64,000 nt of DNA from Sycobia sp. Sy_11 (Eukaryota > Arthropoda > Insecta > Hymenoptera > Epichrysomallidae), in contig JACCIC010000051.1 in NCBI GenBank assembly GCA_018907035.1, forward strand, positions 2,809,001 through 2,873,000, read 5' to 3'. The notes under the pieces are model-generated. The model ran no database searches and was not told where the DNA came from. It was given only the letters and a program-made list of their open reading frames with translations. Position numbers and translations under genes: made by a program. Shown one piece after another: positions 46,816-57,126 of the stretch. Each line of letters begins with the position of its first letter. Within the stretch, counting starts at the first letter, position 1.

Positions 46816-47754
46816 TAGTATATGCGATATACGACGATAATCAATAGAGTGGAAGAAGGAGCGCAATTATCAGTATCGCAGGTATTGCGAAACAAAACCT
46901 CGGAAAATTGAACCAAATTGCAAATATGGAAATTTTATTCTTAAGAAGTGGCACACTGTCATGGCTTCAAAAAATCCTTTTTTGGAAATGTATTCGTATG
47001 TAAGGAAGAGTAGTATAAAAATACCATTTAAGAATATTGTCAGGCCGAAAATATATTTCAAAAGAATTTTCTGAAAAGTAGGAATAAAGGTCGTACATCT
47101 TTGTGCGTTAAACTTTCTGTGAGTTATATTTAACTGGAAATTTCTAACTAAATTTTTTTTGTTACAGTGACGTTTACTTGTGCTGATTATTTTTTGTTTT
47201 GTGTTCAACAATTTATAAATTCATTGTAAAAAATGGGATCGTTTCAGCGGTACTAGATTTTAAAGTATCCAAAATCTGTACATTAATTGATATTCTTTCT
47301 GACACATCAAATTGTGCTACAAATAAGCAAAATAAAAATTTTGATAACATCCTGACGAAATTTATTGTAGCATTAATTTTAATTATACTGATGAATTAAA
47401 AAGCGATTGGTGTATAAGTTTTCTTCTTCTTGCGCTTTATTTAATAAATAAAAAAAAATTTGAAAAAAAGATACGATATAACAAACAAATCATCAAAGCA
47501 CTTTTAATTAATTTAAATTTGATTAATATTTTATAGTTTATACTTATATTTAAGGAATACATTTATAATTTGATTATAGTTTTAATGAAAAGTATTTAAT
47601 TTTATTATAGAATAGATTTTACTACTTTCAGATTTTTTAATAACATGGAGCATCCAGTAGTATCATATTATTATAAAAATTCAAATTCAAAACCTTCAAA
47701 ACACCCGTCATTAGAATGAAATCTTATAACAATTTGAATTTAACGTTGAGCTTA

Positions 47755-49041
47755 CAAGGGCGGACCCAAAAAATGGATAATGCGTCATAACTTCTTTATT
47801 TATTAATATTTTTACACCAAATTTTTATTACTTTCAAAGTATTTTTCTTTGACCATAAAGCACTTCTAAAAACAATGCTTCATTGTTCAAAACATTTTTT
47901 ATATTGATGTATTGGCATGTTCTTCAACCGTTTCTGCGATTTTTGTTTTATCTCCTCCACAGTGATAAAACGCTTTCCTCTCATATCCTTTTTAAATCTG
48001 GGGAACAAAAATAAATCACAGGAGACCTGATTCGATAAATACGGGGGTGAACGATTGATGTCATACCATTTTTGGTAAACAACTACTTTATGGCTAGAAC
48101 GGTGTGGACCAGTGCGTTGTCATGATGAATGAACCATTCATCTGCGCGTAAAAGATCTGGCCTTTTCCTTCGGACATTTTCTCTTAATCTTTTCAAAACT
48201 TTCAAGTAAAACTTGTGGTTAACAGTTCGACCCATAGGAACGAAATACACGTGCACACCTCTGTAAGCGAAGAAACAAATACTCGTTGTCTTAATGTTTG
48301 GCTTCACTTGACAGGTTTTTTTTGCAGTGGGGAGAGTTTGGTGACTTCCACTGGCTAAATTGCTGCTTTGTTTCGAGATCGTATCCATAACACCACGATT
48401 CATCATCAGTAATCACCTTGGAAATAAATTCAGAGCCTTTTTTAAGGTAATTTAAAAGCTCTAAAAAGGCTTGAACTGATCGCTTCCTTACTCGCCTGTG
48501 AGAAGGCGAGAGGTCAATTTGGCTGCAACTCTTTCCATGTGCAAATCTTCGGATGAAATCCGCGGAACAAAATTCCATGATATTCCATTCATCTCACTGA
48601 GTTGATTAATGTTTCGCCGACAGTCTTTACATACAAGAGCATTGATTTTGTCAACGTTTTCATTACTTCTAGATTCTGTAGAGTGTCTTGAACAGAGTTA
48701 GTCTTTAACTAACCTTTCTCAATTTTTATAATATGAAAACTACTCGTAGACTCTAATTTTACTGGTGACAGCATCTCTATAAACAGTCTTAAGGATTACA
48801 ATAGCTTCTGCGATAGATTTCCCCAACAAAATTTCTCAGCTGTGCATTGATCTCGACAATCGACCATCACACTTTCGACAAAATGCATAAAGGTATTTTA
48901 CTACAAATATTCCTACGGATGAACCGATACACTCATAGCGATAGAATTTCCTACACTAAATCAAAAGACGTTTCCTTAATGCATACGTGGTCGAACAATG
49001 ACTATAACAGCCCGATTCGGGTTACTTTTCGATCCCCCTCG
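47755..49041 (-). mobile_element. Mariner-like element, decayed, minus strand
   Basis: TA flanks both ends (47753-47754 and 49042-49043), and the ends are inverted relatives (CAAGGGCGGACCCAAAAA against CGAGGGGGATCGAAAAG). On the minus strand the transposase can be followed: KINALVCKDCRRNINQLSEM, HMERVAAKLTSRLL, VITDDESWCYGYDLETKQQ, VKPNIKTTSICFFAYRGV, FIHHDNALVHT and SCDLFLFPRFKKDMRGKRF. Frame changes (near 48520 and 48350) and loss of the PDLAP motif before the third Asp show it is inactive. Its length of about 1.29 kb is normal for the family. It is a different lineage from the other four mariners. Confidence 0.85.
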
Positions 49042-49096
49042 TATAGCACATATTATTGGCTTCCACAAATATGATAATAATATTTTATAAACTCAT

Positions 49097-49101
<5 letters not shown>

Positions 49102-49157
<56 letters not shown>
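49102..49157. repeat. (AT)n microsatellite
   Basis: Perfect alternating tract about 60 bases from the mariner end. Confidence 0.95.
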
Positions 49158-49159
<2 letters not shown>

Positions 49160-49959
49160 ATCTATATTTCTAATAAAACTTTTTTTGAAAGTTTCTTCCA
49201 AAATTAACAGAATGGCGACAAGTGAAAGTATTTGCATGTAGTGTAATTACTAATCTCCCTGATATCGAAAAATTTTCATTATTTATATCTGACAGGTAAA
49301 ATAGAGTACTTCAAATTATAAGTATATCGTAGTTAGTAATACTTTTATATGTCTACGAATGGGTCACCTATTATCTTACTAACAAGTCGAGCAGGTGCTC
49401 TAGGGTAAAACGTATAAGTCTATAGTTTAAGTTTAATATTAATTCTTAATGAATATTAAAATTGTTAACATTTTAGTTTAAAAAATTAGACGAAGTAACG
49501 AGTAAGTATACTACTGATTCTAATCATAATATGACTAGGAAACACATATGCTGGAAAAAGCTGGGAGAAGATTTGAACAACGATCCATGGGAATTGGGGT
49601 TTATTATTAATTATTAATTATTTATTATTACTAATTTCAGAATAACACGTACAGGTAACCTTACTCCGCACGTGTTACAATAGTAATATTGGTTGATCTG
49701 TTCACATATACGGGTTGTGCCGCGACATAGATACGCAGGGGGTACATATCAGGGGCAACACACGCAAAATTTTTGTTATTCCTCTTTTCGGAAAATTCGA
49801 AAATTAACAATCATTTTTTTTTTAATTTTTGAAGTCATCAAAATTATTTACAGGTATAAAATTATTAAAAATAATTTTTTTCTCCTCTATTTTGAGGTTT
49901 GTCTCTTGTATCTCCGAAAAATTGTTACACTTATCAAATACAATTTTTTTGTAGTGTTT

Positions 49960-52060
49960 GAGGTGCTACAAAATCATAACCCGTAAATTAAGCGCGTTCC
50001 GCAAGAACATGCTTATGAGCGAGGAAGTGATGGACGTTATCGTTCTTGCCCTATTCCTCACTCATCTCAAAGGACAGGATGAGCTCCTGGTTTCCGAGGG
50101 CTTTAAAGCACCAACCTTCAGAAGAGCGGAGCTGGAGAGAGCAGTGCGCTCTCTGAAGAACAGTGAACTCTCTGAAGGACGGACTTCCAGAAGTGTTGAA
50201 AGCGGTGGTACAGAGCCGTCCTAAACTCTTGCTTGGCATATACAACTCGTGCGGTCGCGCGGGAATATTTTATCCCCGCTGGAAGGAGGCGAGACTTGTG
50301 CTGATAAGCAAGGGTGTAGTGCTCCGTCGGCGTACAGACCCTTATGCATGCTAGACACCGCCGGGAAACTCCTGGAAGATGATGATAACTCACATACAGG
50401 CGGCGCTTTTAACAACTGGTGACCTTGACGAGAGGCAGTATGGTTTTCGGAGAGGGTGGTCCACCATAGATGCTATTGAGAAGGTAGTGGAGGCGGCCAG
50501 GACTACGACACAGGGGAATTACTTCTCCTGGCCGGCGTGTCTTCTTGCGACACTTGATATCAAAAACGCCTTCAACTCGGTTAGGTGAACAGACGTGCTG
50601 GGGACACTGAGAAGGACTACAATGTACCTAAGTACTTACTTCAGATCATCGGAGATTATTTGAGATCCATTCTGTACGACACGGCAGAAGGCTCTAAGCG
50701 AAAAGAGCTTTCGTACGATGCGGCCCAAGGCTCCATCTTGGGTCCCGATCTATGGAATATTTCCTAGGACGGGATCCTTCGGTCGTACATGCCGGTAGAC
50801 TGCTTCCTGATCTGATATATGGATAACCTGGCAGCGGTTATTATGGACACGCCTTAATCAGACCATGCGCAGAATTGGCGATTGGATGGGTGATCACGGG
50901 CTGGAACTAGCGGAGGCCAAAACTAAGATTGTGCTACTCACGAAGAAGCACGTCCCCAGAGTGTAGCCGATAATTATTGGCGAGATACCGGTCCTGACCA
51001 AGGCATCCGGCAAATACCTGGGGGTGATGCTAAATACGAAACTCGCCTTCTGGGAACATATTCGGAGGTCGGCGGACAAGGCGGCGATGGCGACAGTCTC
51101 CTTTACAGGGTCATGGTCAGCGTCGGAGGACCACGCCCCTGCATCAGACGGCTGCCACTACGAGCTGCTAAGTACGCCATGCTTTATGATGCCAAGGTCT
51201 GGGTCGATGCGCTACAGTACGAAAAGTATCGCACGCGCATGGCGGCTGTATAGAGGAGATGCGCTCTTCGTGTAGCATGTTCGTATCGCACGGTCTCGGA
51301 GACGGCCTCCCTAGTGGCTGCCGGGGTGATCCAGTTTGTTCACCAGATGAAAAGGACTCTTCGCCAAGCCGAAGCGAAGAAGCAACCCAGAGAGCGTTCC
51401 CTGAGTTGCTAGCAGAAGAGATGGGAACAAGATACGCGTTGAAGATGTACCGCCATACTTATAAGTCATGTGGCCCCGTGGATCGGTCGGCAGCACGGGA
51501 AGGTAAATTACTATCTCACCCAGATGCTGACTGGACATGGGTACTTCCGCGCGTACTTGCAGAAGATGGACAAAGTCGTAAATCCCGGTTGTATATACTG
51601 TGGATCCGCAAAACACGATGCCCATCATACATTTTTTGTATGCGATCAGTGCGAATAGCAGAGGGCGCTATTGTGGGAGGATGATGGAAGGGTCACCTCA
51701 AAAGGCATCGTCTGGCTGATGCTCTCCAACTAGGAGATATGGGAAAGAGCTGCCTATTTCGCCGAGGATATCTTCAGGCGAAAGAAGGCGGACCTTCCCT
51801 AGATATTTAGTTTAGACTGAGATCTGGCGGCGACCAAAGGCAAACATCCTGGTCCCCTCTCCAAAGTAATGCCTAACGTCGGTTTCCGGTGCAGGGAGTT
51901 AAGCCATGGAGAGAAGGTCTCCTCTTTTCAGAGCTGCGGGAAGTAGTCGAGGGAATGCATCAAGGAGGTAGTTTTTTAGTGGGTATTCCTTTGTGTAGAT
52001 GATTCCCACATACCCGGGGATCGGTCCCCGTCATCCATAAAAGATTTTTTCGCCTCCTCT
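49960..52060 (+). pseudogene. R1-clade LINE, 5'-truncated and mutated
   Basis: Fragments in order: GLPEVLKAVVQSRP, YNSCGRAGIFYPRWKEARLV, FRRGWSTIDAI, LATLDIKNAFNSV, VPKYLLQIIGDYLRS, QGSILGPDLWNISYD, YMDNLAAV, KYLGVMLNTKLAFW, then a C-terminal zinc knuckle CIYCGSAKHDAHH. These are the RT and knuckle blocks of R1-clade non-LTR elements. The endonuclease is missing at the 5' side. The catalytic motif that should read ADD is MDN, and there are several stops (for example near 50586, 50767 and 50815) and frameshifts. Sequence after about 51800 looks like the 3' untranslated region. GC content is well above the surroundings, as is usual for this clade. Confidence 0.85.
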
Positions 52061-52429
52061 ATAAAAAAAATCGTAATATGACAAAAAGTGAATAGTTTAT
52101 ATTATTTTTGTTGGTTAACCTGTGTTTATAAAAACTATTTTTGTTTACATTATATTTTTTGAATATTTTTATATTTAAGTATTTATAAGAAAAAGGAAAA
52201 TGATAAATTAAGGTATCGATACGCTATACCTTAAAATACACATTAATATGATATGATAATCTAAATCAAATATATAGTAAAGATTGAGATTAAATAATAA
52301 ACATAATTAAATATTATAAGATTATATTATTATGGTCAAAATAATAAAGCGAGTGAATGCGGGGGTGAAGATTCAAACGAGAAGATTTTGTTTCCGTCGA
52401 ACTTTTTTTGACCCTGAAAAAGATCAATA

Positions 52430-52775
52430 AAAGATAGGGTTGTCAAGCGGAGATACCACAGAGGCGTGCGATAAGATGACGAATACGGGGGATCCTTAAT
52501 CTGTGCCCCTCTGTGCGGCGCCTCTCGCTGCGGCTACGAAAAATAGAGGATACTTTCGTCAGTCACAGCTTGGGATTTTGTTGAGAGTGGTTTCTGTGGT
52601 GGGAACGGATCCCGAGGCGGTGTGAACCGTAGTCTGCTTCTCTGGTTAAAAGACAATTTGACCAGGAGTGGACGGACGGAAGGTAATACGAACTTCGTGC
52701 ACGTGAGTCGTCGGACCTCGATGCGTACGCCTTCCCCCATCTAATAGTGGTGGGCGCGAGTGGGATGGGCATGAC
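52430..52775. other. Anonymous GC-rich block
   Basis: About 350 bases of GC-rich sequence between the LINE and the next gene. Minus-strand frames (52740-52534 and 52772-52563) are open but basic and unrecognised. It may be a fragment of an LTR or of another LINE. Confidence 0.3.
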
Positions 52776-53060
52776 AGTTTATGAGAACTAACAATATAAT
52801 ATATTTTTGGGAAGAACAATTCATATAATTTAACATATAATAGTTCTCAAAATAATATATTTCCCAAAGCATAAAATAAGCCACTGATATATGTCAATAC
52901 CTTCTCGATTATTAATTTTATCTATTTACAGAAAATAAACTGCACTATCCTATTCCTACTATATAAAATAACCCAAAATTAAAATTCCCTGAAGAAATTT
53001 TATTGAATAATTCATGTAATGACAAAACAATAAATTGAATTTTAAAAAAGCAATAGTATT

Positions 53061-53066
53061 TTTATT
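53061..53066 (-). terminator. Polyadenylation signal of the secreted-protein gene
   Basis: A minus-strand AATAAA about 100 bases past the stop codon. Confidence 0.5.
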
Positions 53067-53167
53067 GTATCTTTTGTGCGTGCGTGTGTGCGTGTGTGCG
53101 CATGAGTGGATAGGTGGGTGTGGGTGTTGGTATGTGTGCTTTCTTCATCGTGTTTCGTATAATTTAC

Positions 53168-53685
53168 TTATATCGATGGAAGTACTCGAAAACAGTAAGT
53201 AGTAAATACGAATTCTCCCTGTACTTGATGCCTAGAGTAAAATGCCGATAAACAATATTCCCTATTTCTTAGATGAAAGAATTTACTGGATAAATATTGT
53301 GGCCTTCGTGAACACTCTAAATCTGGTATTTCAATACTAAATTCCTCTTCTCCGTCAGCTCGAATCCTAATAATACGGTAAACATTATTTTCATCGATGT
53401 CACATATCAATGCTAAATGTTCATCTTCGGGCAGATTATATAAAGCTGCGTACATGGTAGGATTGTCCGCTATATAGTATCTTTTTGATCTTCTAGAGTC
53501 ACCATTGTGATCAAATAGCACACAGTAGGCGAACATACATATTGAAAGAACTCTATTGGAAGTATCCCAACCAATATTGTTTATATCGTCGTAAGACTCC
53601 AGCTCTCTCCATCCTGAAAAGTTTGAATATAAGTCTTTCTGTCTAAAATAATTACATTTCCAATATAAAAATCAAGTAAGAAACG

Positions 53686-53736
<51 letters not shown>

Positions 53737-55402
53737 CCGATAAAAAATCTAAAGCAAACTATTTATTTTAGTTGCAATTCGCTGATTTTTTAACTAAACT
53801 GCATTTCAAAAAACAACAGCCAAAAAAGCAATCAGTTATAGTCTGGTAGGATTAATATAAAAAGAAAAATAGAAAAAACATAGAATTTTTTAGTATTAAA
53901 AATAATATGCCATGTTTTTTAGTATTAAAATAATTGCAATTCTCTGATTTTTTAATTAAACTGCATTTCAAAAAATAACAACCAAAAAAGCATTCAGTTA
54001 TAGTGTAGTAAGATTAATATAAAAAGAAAAATAGAAAAAACATAGAATTTTTTAGTATTAAAAATAATATAATAGCAATTGGTAAATCTTATATAAAATC
54101 GCATATAATAACTATCAATTCAATTTGGACCTTTTTAAGAGTAAATAACTTTAAAAATTACAAATGTTTATTTTGACTGTTTTTTAAACAAACTATAGTG
54201 TTGGAACCAATAGATTTTATATTCTTGTGAACTCGTAAGCCAGGCATCTATCTCTTTACTGTACACTTAATTACTTTACCATCCAGGTTTCTCTATGTTG
54301 ACCATCAATCAAACACAGCGCGCTTGTAAAATAAATATGTAGCGTGCCTGCCGTAATTGTGGGTTTTTCCCGTATCGTACTACCTGCACTCAAACTAGTC
54401 CCTTCATCCCTTCGTCCCCTACCTAGCTGAACTCTTGCCTATCCTTTAAACCCCGCCTTCTCCTTTCTTTAATTTGTGCACTTTCGACCAATAGAAATAT
54501 AGAAAATGTTTAGAAAAACGCCTTCACTCCCCCACTACTGTAACGCCGGAAACTTGCATTACTAACTGTGTATCTGTCTCGGCAGAATTCTCAAAACGAT
54601 CGAACAGTCAACATGACTGAATAAAGCTTATACTTTCACATAAACGCCTTCTTTTATTTAACGTAAAAGATTGAGAGCATATACTCCTCGATTATTCGGG
54701 ATAGCAGTATAGGTTTTGCGACATATACAACATATAGCTTTTTATCAGTCTTACAATTCTATTAGAATAACAGTCAGATTTCACGAAGTTATAATATGTA
54801 GTGTGATGTCTTAACCCAGATTATTATAACAATAACTATAATTTTTATTGATACAAGAATATTATAAGAATCTATAGGAAGTATTATATGGGTTTCTTGG
54901 GTCTATTACAGCTACTGACATTGTTTGCAGCTATAGGTAACAATACGTCAGTAGACAATTACATCCTCATGTTACCGCTTAACTATACGTATTAAGGGCA
55001 TACAAGAATACTAACATATGTAATAATTGCAAAAAATCAATTTTTTTATATTTTGTTTAAAATTAAGTTGAAATCATCGAAATTATTTTCTGTTAGTTTT
55101 AAAGCAAAATTATTGGGGAAATAACTGTGCACGTTATGTTGTTAAGATAATTCCTGCAAGTAACGAAATTTATTCATTCAAGAAGAAAATTCAATGGATC
55201 AGATCGTCACTTTCGAACAAAAAGATGCTATCTCAGTGCCCGCTTCAAAAAGATTCTATCTGAGTGTCCGGTTCAAAAAGATGCTATCTCGGCGTCCAGT
55301 TGAAGAAGGTGCTATATCTCAGATCTTTTTTGTTTGCTTCAATTTTAGTTGGCACCAATACCTACATGTTCGCGGTATTTAAAGAAAAATATGAACATAA
55401 AT

Positions 55403-55452
<50 letters not shown>

Positions 55453-55765
55453 ACTGTTTCTACGGGTAATCTCTAGTTACGTGTCCGAACGTTGAAATAC
55501 GATGCCCAGGTGTCTCTGAACGACTTCTACCGAGAATATCGAGTTAAGACGGTCGAATACGATGTCTAGTCTGTCTGGGAATAACTTCTACGATGAATTT
55601 CGTATTCGGGCTATGAAATACGGTGTCCAGGTTTCTGAGAATGACTTCTACGGGGAATATCGCGTTCGGGGTTTGGAGACGGCTTCTACGGAAAGTTTCG
55701 CGTTCAAATGGTGGAATCGATATCCAGGTCTCTGGGGACGATTTCTATAGGAAGCTTCGTGCTAG

Positions 55766-55800
<35 letters not shown>

Positions 55801-57071
55801 GACTGTGAATCAGTCTTTCCCGTTTTTTGTAAGAGATGGCGCCACCAATACTGTGCGAGTATTCAATGGTTACATATGTCATAATCAAAGCTTACTCATA
55901 TGTCAACAATTCCATACTAACACATTAGTTAAAATTTTTTCGCATCATAAATTTTTAATATCGTGAAAATGTCGAAATTTGAGCCGAGTCGACGTCATTT
56001 GCGGGAAGTTTCACTTTATTGGTTCAATTTGAAGAAATCTGCTGCCGAGACCCATCGATTGCTTCAGGAGGCTTATGGAGAAGGTTGTGTCGATGATTCA
56101 AGTGTTCGCGGATGGCTTCGACGCTTCAAAAGCGGTGATTTCGACGTGGAAGACAAGGAGCGTTCCGGGCGGCCGCAAATCTTTGAAGATCGAGAATTGG
56201 CGACTTTGCTTGATGAAGATTCTTGTCAAACGCAAGAAGAACTTGCTGAAGCATTGGGAGTTGACCGAACAACCATTTCCAAGCGTTTGAAAGCCATGGG
56301 AATGATCCAAAAGCAAGGAAATTGGGTACCGTACGAACTGAAGCTGAGAGACGTCGAACGGCGTTTTTTCACTTGCGAACAGCTGCTTCAGCGACATAAA
56401 AGAAAGGGTTTTCTGCATCGTATCGTGACTGGCGATGAAAAGTGGATACGTTACGATAATCCGAAGCGAAGAAAATCATGGGGACTACCCGGCCATGCAT
56501 CATCATCGACGGCCAAGCCAAATATTCATGGCGCCAAGCTCATGCTCTGTATATGGTGGGACCAGCTAGGTGTGGTTTACTATGAGCTTCTGAAACCGAA
56601 TGAAACGATCACAGGCGAGGTCTATCGACGACAATTGATGCGTTTGAGCCGCGCACTGCGAGAAAAACGGCCACAATACTCCGACAGGCACGACAAAGTT
56701 ATTTTGCAACATGACAATGCTCGCCCACATGTTGCACCGCCGGTGAAAACATACTTAGAAACGCTCAAATGGGAAGTCCTACCCCACCCGCCGTATAGTC
56801 CAGACGTTGCTCCGTGTGATTACCATCTCTTCAGATCGATGACGCATGGTCTGGCTGACCAGCACTTCCATTCCTACGAGGAAGCCAAAAAATGGGTGGA
56901 TGACTGGATAGAGGCCAAACCGGTCGAATTTTTTCGCAACGGGATTCGTATGTTGCCAGAAAGATGGGAAAAAGTTGTAGCTAGCGATGGCCAATACTTT
57001 CAATAATTCATTTGTAACCATTTTTTCACAATAAAGGCTCAAAATTTGAAAAAAAACGGGAAAGACTTATT

Positions 57072-57126
<55 letters not shown>

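Larger units (their letters stand above)
43000..47754. other. AT-rich intergenic spacer
   Basis: No gene could be supported. It contains (AT)n at 43486-43541 and (GT)n with GC repeats at 46751-46815. Short open frames (44437-44640, 45211-45411, 45534-45749, 46161-46367, 46870-47211 and 47199-47399) show no domain, signal peptide or splice pattern. Confidence 0.5.

Noticed and set aside
48847..49074. Open frame of 75 codons at the end of the 48 kb mariner
   Set aside because: It runs across the mariner terminal inverted repeat and has no transposase or other motif on that strand.
55194..55310. Regularly repeated units of about 29 bases that could suggest a CRISPR array
   Set aside because: Units are contiguous, diverged and without unique spacers, occur in the inverted arm of a mobile element, and the window is eukaryotic.
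56075..56418. Alternative-frame and antisense open frames inside the intact transposase
   Set aside because: They are shadows of the 345-residue transposase frame.
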